From NCBI GenBank assembly GCA_903825285.1, contig CAIJZY010000036.1:1-64000 (forward strand): DNA of 64,000 nt. Direction: 5' to 3'. Source of the DNA: an uncultured Opitutia bacterium (lineage in GTDB: Bacteria > Verrucomicrobiota > Verrucomicrobiia > Opitutales > Opitutaceae). Made by a program: the position numbers and the translations under genes. Below, piece by piece: positions 42,345 through 53,465 of the stretch (the first letter of the stretch is position 1; each line of letters starts with the position of its first letter). Under the pieces are notes generated by a model, which was not told the DNA's origin, searched no databases, and worked only from the letters and a program-made list of their open reading frames with translations.

Positions 42345-44522
42345 TCACTTCAGCGCGAGGTCGGGGCGCTTCACTTCCTTGACGGCCCACTTGGTGACGG
42401 TGAGGCCCTTGGCCGAGCGGGTGCTGACGGGCACGGTGGTCAGGTCGAAGTCGATCTCGCGGATGCGCGCGCCGCTGCGGCCGTCGAGCGAGACGTGCAG
42501 CAGCTTCGGCATATCCTTCTCGGTCTTGCTGACCTCGAGGTAGACGACCTTGGAGCCCTCGCTCTTCACCAGCGCGTAGAGCTTGTCGCGCGACAGGCCG
42601 CCGATCTGGAACTTCTTCGCGAAGGCCTTTCCGGACTCCTTGTCCTGGTAGACCATGGTGTAGAAGTTCGCGTCGCCGTCCTTCGGCCAGATGGAGACGT
42701 GCATGATCTCGCGGCCCATGAAGACCTTGTCGCCGACCTTCGAGACCTTGAGCGAGCCGTCGCGCATGATCGTGAGCACGCTGTCGAGGATGGTGCACTC
42801 CTGCACGAACTCGTGCTGGCGCCAGTTGAGGCCGATGAAGCCGTCCTCGCGGTTGACGTAGAGGCGCTGGTTGGCGGACACGACCTCGGCGGCGTTGATC
42901 TGCTCGATCTCGTCGTAGCTCGTGCGGCGCTTGGCGCCCTTGCCGTATTTCTCGGCGAGCATCTCGAACCAGGCCACGGCGTAGGCGGTGAGGTTCCGGA
43001 GGTTGGCCTTGGTCTCCTTGATGCCCTCCTCGATCTTCTTCATGGCCTCCTCGGCCTGGAAGCGGTTGTAGGCGGAGATGCGCTTGATGCGGATCTCGGT
43101 GAGGCGGACGATGTCCTCCTCGGTGACCTCGCGGCGCAGCTGCTTGAGGAACGGCTTCAGCCCGGCGCGGATCTCGGCGAGCACGCTCTCCCAGGTCTTG
43201 GACTTCTCGATGTTCCGGTAGATGCGCTCCTCGATGAAGATCCGCTCAAGCGAGTCCCAGTGCCACTGCTGCTCGAGCTCCTCGAGCCGGATCTCGAGCT
43301 CGCGCTTCAGCAGCGCCTTGGTCGCCTCCGCGCTCTGCTTGAGGATCTCGCGCACGCCGAGGAACTGCGGCTTGTCCTCGTTCGTCTTCGCGTCCCGCAC
43401 GATCACGCACGCGGCGGGCGAGAGCTGGATCTGGCAGCTGGTGAAGACATAGAGCTGCTGGATGACCTTGTCCGGCTCGCTGCCCTGCGGCAGGTGGACG
43501 AGGATCTCGACCTTGTCGGCCGTGTTGTCGTCGACGTGCTTGACCTTGATCTTCCCCTTGGCGTTGGCCGCGAGGATGGACTCGATCAGGGACTCGGTGG
43601 TGACGCCGTAGGGCAGCTCGGTGATGGCGAGCAGGTACTTGGAGCGCTCCTCGATCTTGGCGCGGACCTTCACCTTGCCGCCGCGCTCGCCGTCGTTGTA
43701 TTCCGCGAAGTCCGCGGTGCCACCGGTGGGAAAATCGGGCAGGATGCGGAAGGTTTTTCCCTGGAGGTGGTTGACCGCCGCGCGGCAGAGGTCGTTGAAA
43801 TTATGGGGCAGGATCTTCGTCGCGAGGCCGACCGCGATGCCGTCGGCGCCCTCGAGGAGCACGATGGGGAACTTGGCCGGAAGCGTGACGGGCTCCTTGG
43901 TGCGGCCGTCGTAGCTGAGCTGCCAGGTGGTGGTCTTCGGGTTGAAGAGCACCTCGCGCGCGAAGGCCGTGAGCCGCGCCTCGATGTAGCGGGGCGCGGC
44001 GGCCTCGTCGCCGGTGAGCATGTTGCCGTAGTTGCCCTGGGGCTCGATCAGCCAGCCGCGCTGGCCGATCGCCACGAGCGCGGCGCCGATGGAGGCGTCG
44101 CCGTGCGGGTGCAGCTTCATCGTGGCGCCGACGACGTTGGCGACCTTGTGGAAGCGGCCGTCGTCCATCTCCCAGAGCGTGTGGAGCACGCGGCGCTGGA
44201 CGGGCTTCAGGCCGTCGTCCACGTGCGGCACGGCGCGGTCGAGGATCACGTAGCTGGCGTAGTCGAGGAACCAGTTCCGGTAATGCTGGGCCAGGGGCGC
44301 CTGGTCGTCCTGGACCTTCTCGCCCTTCTTGCGCTTGGGCGGCGCCTCGGCCGACTCACCCGGGGCGATCCCGGGTTGCGGGTCACGGGCGACGACGGCG
44401 GGGGGCGCGGCCGCCGGACCGGCCTCGGGCTTCGGGCTCTTGGCTTCGGGGGCGGTGGGCTTGGTGCCGGCGTCGAGCGGCAGCTCGGACTGGTCGTTGG
44501 AGGGTTTCTTGCGTTTGGCCAT
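42345..44522 (-). CDS. parC: DNA topoisomerase IV subunit A (ParC-type)
   Basis: 725 residues. A basic, Ala/Pro-rich N-terminal extension of about 75 residues precedes the GyrA/ParC core: DYASYVILDRAVPHVDDGLKPVQRRVLHTL, HPHGDASIGAALV and the catalytic tyrosine Y179 in APRYIEARL. The coiled-coil gate region follows, then a short C-terminal beta region in place of the six-blade GyrA pinwheel. It is the DNA-cleaving subunit, with ParE encoded upstream on the same strand. It decatenates and relaxes DNA. The small C-terminal domain favours topoisomerase IV over gyrase. Confidence 0.92.
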   Translation of the reverse strand: MAKRKKPSNDQSELPLDAGTKPTAPEAKSPKPEAGPAAAPPAVVARDPQPGIAPGESAEAPPKRKKGEKVQDDQAPLAQHYRNWFLDYASYVILDRAVPHVDDGLKPVQRRVLHTLWEMDDGRFHKVANVVGATMKLHPHGDASIGAALVAIGQRGWLIEPQGNYGNMLTGDEAAAPRYIEARLTAFAREVLFNPKTTTWQLSYDGRTKEPVTLPAKFPIVLLEGADGIAVGLATKILPHNFNDLCRAAVNHLQGKTFRILPDFPTGGTADFAEYNDGERGGKVKVRAKIEERSKYLLAITELPYGVTTESLIESILAANAKGKIKVKHVDDNTADKVEILVHLPQGSEPDKVIQQLYVFTSCQIQLSPAACVIVRDAKTNEDKPQFLGVREILKQSAEATKALLKRELEIRLEELEQQWHWDSLERIFIEERIYRNIEKSKTWESVLAEIRAGLKPFLKQLRREVTEEDIVRLTEIRIKRISAYNRFQAEEAMKKIEEGIKETKANLRNLTAYAVAWFEMLAEKYGKGAKRRTSYDEIEQINAAEVVSANQRLYVNREDGFIGLNWRQHEFVQECTILDSVLTIMRDGSLKVSKVGDKVFMGREIMHVSIWPKDGDANFYTMVYQDKESGKAFAKKFQIGGLSRDKLYALVKSEGSKVVYLEVSKTEKDMPKLLHVSLDGRSGARIREIDFDLTTVPVSTRSAKGLTVTKWAVKEVKRPDLALK

Positions 44523-44537
44523 CTAGGTGAGGGAAAG

Positions 44538-44632
44538 TATCAGGTGACTGGCAGCAGGTGACAAGGTGGGGACCAGCAGAGGATGCACGGAAGAGGCAGC
44601 GCCGGTGACTTGTCCCATGTCCCTTGTGACTA
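44538..44632. repeat. Heptad repeat element, inverted arms (nnnCAGG/GTGACnn type), between parE and parC
   Basis: Left arm 44538-44572 (TATCAGG, TGACTGG, CAGCAGG). Right arm 44605-44632 is four exact 7-mers (GTGACTT, GTCCCAT, GTCCCTT, GTGACTA). It fills the 118-bp parE-parC junction. Confidence 0.85.
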
Positions 44633-44640
44633 GGAGGCGC

Positions 44641-46482
44641 TCACGCCTCCACCAGGTCCTTCTCGACGCGGAGGTTGTCGATGATGAAGTCCTGCCGCTC
44701 CGGGGTGTTCTTGCCCATGAAGAAGGCGAGCAGCTCGTCGCTGCTGCCGAGGTGGTGCAGGTTGACCGGCTCGAGGCGGATGTTCTCGCCGATGAAGTCC
44801 TTGAACTCGCCGGCGGAGATCTCGCCCAGGCCCTTGAACCGTGTGATCTCGTGGCTGGCGCCCAGCGCGACGACGGCGGCCTGCTTCTCGGCCTCGGAGT
44901 AGCAGTAGCGCGTGACCTTCTTGTTGCGGACGCGGAAGAGGGGCGTCTCGAGGATGAACAGGTGGTTGTTGCGGATGACGTCGGGGAAGAACTGCAGGAA
45001 GAACGAGAGCAGCAGCAGGCGGATGTGCATGCCGTCGACGTCGGCGTCGGTGGCGATGACGATCTTGTTGTAGCGCAGGCCGTCGAGGCCCTCCTCGATG
45101 TTGAGCGCGGACTGGAGGAGGTGGAATTCCTCGTTCTCGTAGATGACCTTCTTGGAGAGGCCGTAGGTGTTGAGCGGCTTCCCCTTGAGGGCGAACACGG
45201 CCTGGGTCTGCACGTCGCGCGTGGCGGTGAGGGAGCCGGCCGCGGAGTCGCCCTCGACGATGAAGAGCGTGCTGTCCTCGGCGCGCTCGTTGCGGTCGCC
45301 GAGGTGGAGGCGGCAGTCGCGGAGCTTGCGGTTGTGGAGCGAGGCCTTCTTGGCCCGCTCGCGGGCGAGGCTGCGGATGCCGGCAAGCTCCTTCCGCTCA
45401 TGCTCGTTCTCCTCGATCTTGCGCTTGATGATCTCGGCCGTCTCCCGGTTCTTGTGCAGGTACGTGTCGAGCGACTGCTGCATGAACTTGCCGACGAATT
45501 CCTTGATCGAGGGGCCCTTCGGCCCGATGTCGTTCGACCCGAGCTTGGTCTTGGTCTGCGACTCGAAGACGGGCTCCTGCACGCGGACCACGAGCGCGGC
45601 GTCGATCGCCTGGCGGACGTCGGCGGCGTCGTAGTCCTTCTTGAAGTGGTTGCGGAACGTGTCCACCAGTGCCTCGCGGAACGCGGCGAGGTGGGTGCCG
45701 CCCATGGTGGTGTGCTGGCCGTTGACGAACGACCAGTACTCCTCTCCGTAGTGGTTGCCGTGGGTGAACGCGACCTCGATGTCCTCGCCCTCGAGGTGGA
45801 TGATCGGGTACAGCGGCTCGCCGCTGAGCTCCTTCGTGAGGAGGTCCTTCAGGCCGTGCTCGGACTTGAACGCCTTGCCGTTGAACGTGAGCGTGAGCCC
45901 GCGATTGAGGAAGGCGTAGTTCCACAGCATGTCCTCGATGAACTCGAGGCGGAACCGGAAATCGCCGCCGAAGAGCGCGGTGTCGGGCGTGAACTCGATC
46001 AGCGTGCCGTTGCGCTCGTCGGACTTCGACACCTTGGACTCCTTCTTCAGCCGGCCCTTCTCAAACTCGGCGGCCTTGGTTTCGCCGTCGCGGAAGGCCT
46101 GGGCGCGGTACCACACGGAGAGGGCGTTGACGGCCTTCTGGCCAACGCCGTTCAGGCCGACGGCCTTCTGGAAGGTCTCGCTGTCGTACTTGGCGCCGGT
46201 GTTGATGATCGAGACGCAGTCCACGAGCTTGCCGAGCGGGATGCCGCGGCCGTAATCGCGCACGCGAAGGGTGCGCTCGGTCAGCTCGATCTCGATCTTG
46301 CGCCCCTGCCCCATCATGAACTCGTCGATCGAGTTATCGATCGTCTCCTTCAGCAGGACGTAGATGCCGTCCTCGGCGTGGGCGCCGTTGCCGAGGCGCC
46401 CGATGTACATGCCCGGGCGGAGGCGGATGTGCTCCAGGGAGCTGAGGGTCTTGATGCTGGCTTCCGTGTAAGCTTGGGCCAT
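44641..46482 (-). CDS. parE: DNA topoisomerase IV subunit B (ParE-type)
   Basis: 613 residues from the ATG at 46482 (the open frame upstream is unrelated sequence). GHKL ATPase: [43 protein letters not shown]. Transducer domain follows. [16 protein letters not shown] and [13 protein letters not shown]-terminal [17 protein letters not shown]. It drives strand passage with ATP, pairing with the ParC encoded just downstream. This length and split pairing are standard for topoisomerase IV in the Bacteroidota/Verrucomicrobiota style. Confidence 0.94.
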   Translation of the reverse strand: MAQAYTEASIKTLSSLEHIRLRPGMYIGRLGNGAHAEDGIYVLLKETIDNSIDEFMMGQGRKIEIELTERTLRVRDYGRGIPLGKLVDCVSIINTGAKYDSETFQKAVGLNGVGQKAVNALSVWYRAQAFRDGETKAAEFEKGRLKKESKVSKSDERNGTLIEFTPDTALFGGDFRFRLEFIEDMLWNYAFLNRGLTLTFNGKAFKSEHGLKDLLTKELSGEPLYPIIHLEGEDIEVAFTHGNHYGEEYWSFVNGQHTTMGGTHLAAFREALVDTFRNHFKKDYDAADVRQAIDAALVVRVQEPVFESQTKTKLGSNDIGPKGPSIKEFVGKFMQQSLDTYLHKNRETAEIIKRKIEENEHERKELAGIRSLARERAKKASLHNRKLRDCRLHLGDRNERAEDSTLFIVEGDSAAGSLTATRDVQTQAVFALKGKPLNTYGLSKKVIYENEEFHLLQSALNIEEGLDGLRYNKIVIATDADVDGMHIRLLLLSFFLQFFPDVIRNNHLFILETPLFRVRNKKVTRYCYSEAEKQAAVVALGASHEITRFKGLGEISAGEFKDFIGENIRLEPVNLHHLGSSDELLAFFMGKNTPERQDFIIDNLRVEKDLVEA

Positions 46483-46614
46483 AGGGGTTGGTTCTGGCGC
46501 ACAGCGTCCCGGCCCCCGGCGGGGTGACAAGCGAAAATCCCGCCCCGGCACTTGCCGTTTTGCCCGCGGTCCATGCCTTTGCGATCTGCCCGGGCGCCCC
46601 CGCCCAACCCCGCC

Positions 46615-47355
46615 ATGAAAAAATTCCTCACCCGCACCGCCCTGGCCTTCGCCGTTTTCGCCCTCCTGGTCTACCTGGGCCTCACCTTCTTTCTCGGTTC
46701 GATCGTGACGTCCGCGGTCAACCGCATCGGGCCGCGGCTGACCCAGACCCGCGTCGTGCTCGACGGCGCCCGCCTTTCCCCGCTGTCCGGCAGCGGCACG
46801 CTGCACGGCCTGGTGGTGGACAACCCCCCCGGCTGGAGCGCGGGGCCGGTGTTCCACCTCGGCCAGGTCTACATCCAGATGCAGCCCTTCTCGCTGTTCC
46901 GCGACCACATCATCATCGAGGAAATCACAATCGACCAGCCGGAGTTCCACTACGAGACGAAGATCCTCTCCAGCAACCTCAGCGAACTGCTGAAGAACAT
47001 CCGCGCGGCCACGGGCGACAAGTCGACCGGGTCCGCCCCGACGGCGGCCGGCCCGGAACGCCCGGTCCGGTTCGAGGTGCGGCATCTCCGGCTGATCCGC
47101 GGCAAGGTGACCGTGGGCGTCGGCAACACCGCCCTGACCCTGCCCATGCCCGAACTGGAGATGCGCGACCTTGGCACCCGGGAGGGCGGCATCAACGCCG
47201 CCCAGCTCGCGACCGCCGTGCTGACGGATGTCACCCGCAACATCGTCTCGGCCACCTTGCAGGCCGCCGGAAAGATCGGCGCGACCGGCGGCGCCGGCGC
47301 CGTGGAGGACCTCAAGAAGGCCGGCGACAGCCTGAAGAAGCTGATCGGCCGGTAA
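46615..47355 (+). CDS. Small AsmA-like membrane-anchored protein
   Basis: 246 residues. An N-terminal membrane helix ([20 protein letters not shown]) is followed by a single beta-rich domain with AsmA-like character ([46 protein letters not shown]). An Ala/Gly-rich C-terminal helix ends [18 protein letters not shown]. It resembles a short single-module version of the AsmA fold and is probably periplasmic. It is divergent from parE (132 bp) and 57 bases upstream of the DsbA-like gene. Confidence 0.72.
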   Translation: MKKFLTRTALAFAVFALLVYLGLTFFLGSIVTSAVNRIGPRLTQTRVVLDGARLSPLSGSGTLHGLVVDNPPGWSAGPVFHLGQVYIQMQPFSLFRDHIIIEEITIDQPEFHYETKILSSNLSELLKNIRAATGDKSTGSAPTAAGPERPVRFEVRHLRLIRGKVTVGVGNTALTLPMPELEMRDLGTREGGINAAQLATAVLTDVTRNIVSATLQAAGKIGATGGAGAVEDLKKAGDSLKKLIGR

Positions 47356-47412
47356 CCCGCCGTTCATCGATTTTGGATGGACCCCGCCCGCCGGCCGCGC
47401 TGCGCTGCAACC

Positions 47413-48072
47413 ATGAAGATCACCTATTACCTCGAGGTCTTGTCGTCCTGGTGCACGTGGGTGGAGCCGACCTGGGACGCGCTCAAGGCGCGCTACGACG
47501 GGCGGGCGCAGTTCGAGTGGCGCATCGCGCTGATGAACCCGAGCGACTTCCCCACCTCGCGCGCGCAGTGCGACTGGTTTTACCAGCGGAGCGGCGGCAC
47601 GGTGATGCACTCGCCGTTCATGCTGAACTCCGGCTGGTTCGAGGCCTCGCGCAAGGGCCACTACGAGGCGCCAAATCTCGTGGCCGAGGCGGGCCGCGAT
47701 TTCGGGTTTGAGGGAGACACGATCCGCCGCGCGATCGCCCACGCGGCCGTGCGCGAGGGGCAGAAGGTCGGCGACCTCGCCACCGCCGTCGCCGTCGCCG
47801 CCAAGGCCGGCCGGATCAATCCCAAGAAGCTGCAGGCTGCGGCCGAGTCCGACGCCGTGAAGGCCCGGGTCGAGGCCAGCACCCGCGAGTTCTTCGCCCA
47901 CCAGATCGACCAGCGCCCCGCGTTCGTGCTGACCGACGCGATCGGCGACAAGGCCGTGTTCTCCGGCCTGGTCCGCCTCGACCCGCTCACCGCGGCAATT
48001 GACGCCATGCTGGCCGACACCGCGGCCTACGCGGCCCACAAGGCCCACTTCGGGGCACCGCCGGTGCGGTGA
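47413..48072 (+). CDS. DsbA-family oxidoreductase-like protein (2-hydroxychromene-2-carboxylate isomerase type)
   Basis: 219 residues with the DsbA thioredoxin-plus-helical-insert layout ([52 protein letters not shown]). The active-site region has a single cysteine (SSWCTW) rather than CxxC, so disulfide exchange in the DsbA manner is unlikely. The HCCA-isomerase/FrnE branch often lacks CxxC. No signal peptide, so cytoplasmic. Function unknown beyond the fold. The stop overlaps the beginning of a heptad element. Confidence 0.8.
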   Translation: MKITYYLEVLSSWCTWVEPTWDALKARYDGRAQFEWRIALMNPSDFPTSRAQCDWFYQRSGGTVMHSPFMLNSGWFEASRKGHYEAPNLVAEAGRDFGFEGDTIRRAIAHAAVREGQKVGDLATAVAVAAKAGRINPKKLQAAAESDAVKARVEASTREFFAHQIDQRPAFVLTDAIGDKAVFSGLVRLDPLTAAIDAMLADTAAYAAHKAHFGAPPVR

Positions 48073-48119
48073 AATTCGAAGGTCAAAGCGCGAATTTCGT
48101 GTTTTGACCTTCGAATTTC
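48071..48119. repeat. Heptad repeat element, self-complementary (GAAATTC/GAAGGTC type)
   Basis: Seven consecutive 7-bp steps (GAAATTC, GAAGGTC, AAAGCGC, GAATTTC, GTGTTTT, GACCTTC, GAATTTC) form a compact inverted repeat between convergent genes. The word is shared with 39981-40015. Confidence 0.88.
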
Positions 48120-48158
48120 GCGCCGAAAGCCGTCGCTCTCCGCCCCCGATCCCGCCGT

Positions 48159-49064
48159 CTACTCGTGGTGCCCGCGGTAGTTCTTCTCGCCGGCGGTGAC
48201 GGCGATGGGGAGCTGGTTCTCCTTCGGCGGCAGCGGGCAGGTGGCGAAGGGCGTGAACGCGCACGGCGGATTCTGCGCGCGGTTGAAGTCGAGGATGACC
48301 TTCCCGTTCTCCGGCGGCGAGGCGTAGAGGAACCGCGCGGCCGCATAGGTCTCCTTGCCGCTGGTCTGGTCCGAGATCACGAAGAACAGGACATCGTCCG
48401 GCGCCTCCTGGATCGGCAGGAGCTCATAGGTGTGGCCGTCCCGCTGGAACACCGCCTTGCCCAGGATGAGCGCCGGGGCGACATCGCCGAGGACGTTGCG
48501 GATCGGCACCTCGCGCGGTTTCTCGTAGGCCACCCAGTCCGCCTCGATGCGCCACGACGGGTCGATGGGAAAATAGTCCAGCCCGAGGAAATGCACGCGG
48601 CGGTCCGACTCGCTGTCCTTCACGCGCAGGGCCTTCCGCCCGCCGCGGTCGATCACCAGGAAGCTCACCGTGCCGACCGACACCAGCGACTGGTGCCCGT
48701 GGGTGTCATCCCGCAGGTCCGCGGCCAGCTCCTCGTTGCCGTCCACCTGGACGCCAAGGCCGGGATTGAAGACCGCCTTCACGCGTCCGTCCTTGTCGAG
48801 GAAGACCGTGCCGAGGTGCGCCGGGCCCTTCGCCAGCACCACGGAGTTGTCCGCCGCCGAGCCGACGGTGTTCTCGCCGGTCTTCAGGAAGTGCAGGCCG
48901 ATCAGCGTGAGCCAGCCATCGGGCTTCACGAGCTGGTTCACGCGATGCGTCCGCCACGCCTCGATCTCATGCGTGTAATCGTCCGACGCGGCCGCCGCCA
49001 CCAGTCCCGCCGTCAACCCAAGCCAGCACCCCGCCGCGCACACCCGCCTCATGAATTGATTCAT
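48159..49064 (-). CDS. DUF1684 secreted protein
   Basis: 301 residues. A signal peptide ([20 protein letters not shown]) is followed by the DUF1684 body: [26 protein letters not shown] near the start and the strongly conserved end [21 protein letters not shown] with [11 protein letters not shown]. The biochemical function of DUF1684 is not known. It is convergent with the DsbA-like gene and divergent from the aldo/keto reductase gene (109-bp gap). Confidence 0.9.
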   Translation of the reverse strand: MNQFMRRVCAAGCWLGLTAGLVAAAASDDYTHEIEAWRTHRVNQLVKPDGWLTLIGLHFLKTGENTVGSAADNSVVLAKGPAHLGTVFLDKDGRVKAVFNPGLGVQVDGNEELAADLRDDTHGHQSLVSVGTVSFLVIDRGGRKALRVKDSESDRRVHFLGLDYFPIDPSWRIEADWVAYEKPREVPIRNVLGDVAPALILGKAVFQRDGHTYELLPIQEAPDDVLFFVISDQTSGKETYAAARFLYASPPENGKVILDFNRAQNPPCAFTPFATCPLPPKENQLPIAVTAGEKNYRGHHE

Positions 49065-49173
49065 GCGCGGACCATAACGGGGTTCGCGTTCTCCGCCAGT
49101 CTGGAACGGCTCACGGCCGGGACCGGCGCCGCGGCGGGATTTACTTTGCCGGCCGCGGCGTTATGCTGGGTTC

Positions 49174-50166
<993 letters not shown>

Positions 50167-50192
50167 GCCCTGCGTCAGGCCTCAGCACGGAA

Positions 50193-50254
50193 TGTGGGAG
50201 CGAGCTTGCTCGCGACTCAGGGTCCAGCCGGTCGCGAGCGAGCTCGCTCCCACA
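50193..50254. repeat. REP-like palindromic doublet
   Basis: Two inverted copies of a 24-25 bp unit are present: 50193-50216 begins TGTGGGAGCGAGCTTGCTCG, and 50230-50254 is its near complement. Each has an inner GCGAGC-n-GCTCGC palindrome. It is the same family as 22419-22480. Confidence 0.88.
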
Positions 50255-50310
50255 CACCAACAGCCCAATCCAGTTGAAGGCCGGACGATGAGGGTACACT
50301 TTCCAGCCGC

Positions 50311-51444
50311 ATGAAGCTCCTCGCTGCCGCCTTGTCCTGGGGAATCACGGCCACCGCGTACGCCACCGTGACAGCTCCCGACCCGAGGGTGCCCTTCATC
50401 GACCTGTCCGGCGACACCGCCCGGCAATTCGTCGTCGACCGCCAAGCCGGCCAGTATCTCGGCCACCCCACCACCGTTCTGCTCGAGGATGGGCGCACGA
50501 TGCTCTGCATCTATCCTCTCGGCCACGGCAAGGGCGCGATCCAACTCAAGCGCAGCACGGACGGGGGCAAGACCTGGTCGGAGCGTCTGCCTGTGCCCGC
50601 CAACTGGGCGACCTCGCTGGAGACTCCCACGATCCACCGCGTCATCGACGCCGCTGGGCACAGGCGGCTGATCGTCTGGTCCGGCCTCTATCCGGCGCGC
50701 CTCTCGGTCTCCGCCGATGACGGCGCCACATGGACGCCTCTCGCCCCGGTCGGCGATTGGGGCGGCATCGTCGTCATGAGCAGCCTGACGGCCGTGCGCG
50801 GCGAGCCGGGCCACTATCTCGGGTGGTTCCACGACGACGACCGGTTCCTGCATCGCGACTCCAAGCAGGCGACGCCCGTGGTTTTCCACCTCTACCAGAC
50901 CGAATCGCGTGACGGCGGCCTCACGTGGACCGCGCCGCGGGAGATTGCCGCGTCCACCACGATCAAAATCTGCGAGCCCGGCGTGGTGCGCTCGCCCGAC
51001 GGGCACCAGCTCGCGCTGCTGCTGCGCGAGGAGTCGCGCGAACAGCCCTCGCAGGTGATGTTTTCCAACGACGAGGGCCGCACCTGGACCCAGCCCCGCG
51101 CGCTGCCGAACACGCTGGTCGGCGACCGGCATACGGCGCGCTACGCCCCCGACGGGCGGCTGTTCATCGCCTTCCGTGACACCAACCGCCAGTCCGCGAC
51201 GCAGGGCGACTGGCTCGCCTGGGTGGGCACCTATGACGACCTTGTGCAGGGCCGCCCCGGCCAGTACCGCGTGCGGCTGATGCACAACACCAAGGGCTGG
51301 GACTGCGGCTACCCCGGCGTCGAGGCGCTGCCCGACGGCACGATCGTGGCGACGACGTACGGCCACTGGGTGCAGGACCAGCCGTCCTTCATCGTGGCGG
51401 TGCGCCTCACGCTGGCCGAGCTCGATGCCAGGGTGAGGAAGTAA
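50311..51444 (+). CDS. Secreted sialidase-fold (BNR/Asp-box) protein
   Basis: 377 residues. A signal peptide (LLAAALSWGITATAYA) precedes a six-bladed propeller with four Asp-box motifs: STDGGKTWS, SADDGATWT, SRDGGLTWT and SNDEGRTWT. It is an exo-alpha-sialidase-like family, though many BNR proteins with this layout hydrolyse other glycans or only bind them. Probable periplasmic or extracellular glycan-active protein. Convergent with the MFS gene, 16 bases apart. Confidence 0.87.
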   Translation: MKLLAAALSWGITATAYATVTAPDPRVPFIDLSGDTARQFVVDRQAGQYLGHPTTVLLEDGRTMLCIYPLGHGKGAIQLKRSTDGGKTWSERLPVPANWATSLETPTIHRVIDAAGHRRLIVWSGLYPARLSVSADDGATWTPLAPVGDWGGIVVMSSLTAVRGEPGHYLGWFHDDDRFLHRDSKQATPVVFHLYQTESRDGGLTWTAPREIAASTTIKICEPGVVRSPDGHQLALLLREESREQPSQVMFSNDEGRTWTQPRALPNTLVGDRHTARYAPDGRLFIAFRDTNRQSATQGDWLAWVGTYDDLVQGRPGQYRVRLMHNTKGWDCGYPGVEALPDGTIVATTYGHWVQDQPSFIVAVRLTLAELDARVRK

Positions 51445-51460
51445 GCGCGCCGCGTCCGGC

Positions 51461-52687
51461 TCAGGCCCGGGCCGCGTCCCGCCGGAAGCTGCGGATGGCG
51501 AGGTAGAGACCGAGGGCCGAGAGCGCGGCGGACTCGAAGAAGGCGATGCCCGGCAGGTGGAAGGAGCGCTCGGGGGCGATGGCCCAGCCGAAGCTGTGCG
51601 AGGCGATGAACGGCGCGGGGATCGCCGCGAGGCTGGCCAGCCCGGCGAACACACCCTGCACGGCGCCCTGCTCGTTCGACGGGATGTGCTTGGTCACGTA
51701 GGCCTGCAGCGCAGGCTGGGCGATGCCGGCGAAGCAGCCGATGCACACCACCACGTAGAGCGCCCAGCCGAACGGCGCGAGGCCGTAGCCGATGTAGCTG
51801 ACGATCGCGATGCAGAGGCCGACGATCACGGCGCGCGTGTCGCCGAGCTTCGGGACGATCCGCTTGACCAGCGTCCCCTGCACCATGCCGGTCGCCAGGC
51901 CGACGAACATCAGCGAGAGTCCGATCTGCAGCGGGTTCCAGCCGTAGCGCTTCTCGGTGTAGAGCGCCCAGGTGGTCTGCAGCATCACCTGCGCGACGGT
52001 CAGCGTGAAGTAGCACTCGACCAGGCCAAGGACCGCCGGAAAGCGCTTGAGGGCGTAGAGGGCGCCGATCGGGTTGGCGCGCTTCCACTCGAACGGCCGG
52101 CGGTTTTCCGGCGCCAGCGACTCCGGCAGCACGAAGTAGCCGTACAGCCAGTTGGCCGCCGCGCAGCCGGCCGCGACGATGAACGGCAGCCGCAGGCTGT
52201 ACTGGCCCAGCAGGCCGCCCGCGACGGGGCCGATGATGAAGCCGATGCCGAACGCCGCGCCCATCAGGCCGAACGACTGCGCGCGCTTCTCCGGCGGGGT
52301 CACGTCCGCGATGTAGGCGTTGGCCGTGGCCAGCACGCCGGCGGTGGAGCCCGCGATGATGCGCGCGACGAAGAACCACCCGAGCGATGGCGCCCACGCC
52401 ATGATCATGTAGTCGATCGCCGAGCCCGCGGTGGCGATCAGGATGATCGAGCGGCGGCCGAAGCGGTCCGACAGCGCCCCGAGGATCGGCGAACACACGA
52501 ACTGCATGAGCGCGTAGCTGCTGACGATCCAGCCCAGCGCGTAGGAACCCGTGGTGAAGTCGCCGCCCTCAAACTGCTTGATCAGCCGCGGCATGACGGG
52601 GATCAGCAGGCCAAAGCCGACGATGGAGAGGACCAGGGTGATGAAAATGAACCCGGTGGCCGGTTTCCGGGTTGAGACGTTCGTCAT
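51461..52687 (-). CDS. MFS transporter, TetA-like
   Basis: 408 residues from the ATG at 52687, twelve hydrophobic helices. MFS motif A is LGALSDRFGRRSIIL between helices 2 and 3. FIFITLVLSIVGFGLLIPVMPRLI and NAYIADVTPPEKRAQSFGLMGAAFGIGFIIGP place it in the TetA/multidrug H+ antiporter group. Likely an inner-membrane drug or metabolite exporter; substrate specificity cannot be inferred. The longer open frame upstream is antisense to the lipoprotein gene and is not coding. Confidence 0.9.
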   Translation of the reverse strand: MTNVSTRKPATGFIFITLVLSIVGFGLLIPVMPRLIKQFEGGDFTTGSYALGWIVSSYALMQFVCSPILGALSDRFGRRSIILIATAGSAIDYMIMAWAPSLGWFFVARIIAGSTAGVLATANAYIADVTPPEKRAQSFGLMGAAFGIGFIIGPVAGGLLGQYSLRLPFIVAAGCAAANWLYGYFVLPESLAPENRRPFEWKRANPIGALYALKRFPAVLGLVECYFTLTVAQVMLQTTWALYTEKRYGWNPLQIGLSLMFVGLATGMVQGTLVKRIVPKLGDTRAVIVGLCIAIVSYIGYGLAPFGWALYVVVCIGCFAGIAQPALQAYVTKHIPSNEQGAVQGVFAGLASLAAIPAPFIASHSFGWAIAPERSFHLPGIAFFESAALSALGLYLAIRSFRRDAARA

Positions 52688-52776
52688 CCCGTCATGTTTT
52701 GGGCCGGCGGAGGGCTTGGCGAGCCTGCAAAAGTTCGTAATTCGAAGACCCTTGAGCATCAGAAAAATGGCTCCAC

Positions 52777-52805
52777 TTGACACCGGGACGGCGGGTTTGG
52801 CGTCA
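52777..52805 (+). promoter_or_regulatory. Possible promoter for the glycine-zipper lipoprotein gene
   Basis: A perfect TTGACA at 52777-52782 with 17-18 bp to a poor -10 (GCGTCA/CGTCAT), about 50 bases before the ATG. The divergent gap of 169 bp to the MFS gene shows no repeat element, unusually for this region. Confidence 0.3.
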
Positions 52806-52856
52806 TGGTGGAGGATGGAACCAAACCTCCCTTTGCCCCGTCTAAGCCAACGAACC

Positions 52857-53369
52857 ATGAACCTCTCCAAGCCTCTTGTCGCATCGCTGGCGCTGGCCAG
52901 CCTCCTCACCGGCTGCGTCGGCACCGGTCCCAACACGCAGCAGGGTGTCGTCGGTGGGGCCGCCCTCGGCGCTCTCGCCGGCGCCATCATCGGCAACAAC
53001 AGCGGCAACCATAACGGTGCCGCCGGTGCCGCGATCGGTGCCGTGGCCGGCGGCATCGCCGGCGGTACGATCGGCAACAGCATCGATCATGAGCGCGGCA
53101 CGCTTTACACGTCCGAGCAGCAGGCCACCACCAATGTCGTGGTCGCCCAGCCCCCGCCGCCGCCCCCGCCCCCCGCCGACGTCGTGGTCATGCAGTCCGG
53201 CCCCGGCACCGTCTGGATTCCGGGCTACTGGGCCTACGACGGTTACCGCTACGTCTGGATCGGTGGCCGCTGGGCCCGCCCGCCCCACCACCGTTACCAC
53301 GCCTACGTCTCCCCGCACTGGGAGCGCCGCCCCAGCGGTTACGTCTACATCCAGGGCTACTGGCGCTGA
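52857..53369 (+). CDS. Glycine-zipper lipoprotein with YXWGXW-like repeat
   Basis: 170 residues. The lipoprotein signal peptide has lipobox LLTGC (cysteine near residue 20). A glycine-zipper domain with GGAALGALAGAIIGNN and GAAIGAVAGGIAGGTIGNS follows, then a run of eight prolines and a C-terminal part with WIPGYWAYDGYRYVWIGGRW and PHWERRPSGYVYIQGYWR, matching YXWGXW-type repeats. Probably an outer-membrane or peptidoglycan-associated lipoprotein, perhaps stress related as in OsmB/SlyB relatives. A strong terminator follows. Confidence 0.88.
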   Translation: MNLSKPLVASLALASLLTGCVGTGPNTQQGVVGGAALGALAGAIIGNNSGNHNGAAGAAIGAVAGGIAGGTIGNSIDHERGTLYTSEQQATTNVVVAQPPPPPPPPADVVVMQSGPGTVWIPGYWAYDGYRYVWIGGRWARPPHHRYHAYVSPHWERRPSGYVYIQGYWR

Positions 53370-53410
53370 GCCATCCGCCCGGCGCGCCGTTTTCGCGGCG
53401 TGCTCATTAA

Positions 53411-53448
53411 ACAAGCGGCCCCGCCTTTGCAGGCGGGGCCTTGTTTTT
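53411..53448 (+). terminator. Rho-independent terminator after the lipoprotein gene
   Basis: A 9-bp GC stem (53417-53425 with 53432-53440), extended by ACAA/TTGT pairing with a small bulge, a 6-nt loop, then T at 53444-53448. It also faces the end of the next, convergent gene. Confidence 0.9.
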
Positions 53449-53465
53449 GGGAAATCTAGGGCCGG

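Noticed and set aside
46483-48264. N-terminal extension of the ParE frame to more than 1200 codons
   Set aside because: The extension is low-complexity and antisense to two plausible plus-strand genes; ParE homology begins at [13 protein letters not shown].
52688-53083. N-terminal extension of the MFS frame
   Set aside because: Pro/Ala-rich stretch antisense to the lipoprotein gene; the transporter's first helix starts just after the ATG at 52687.
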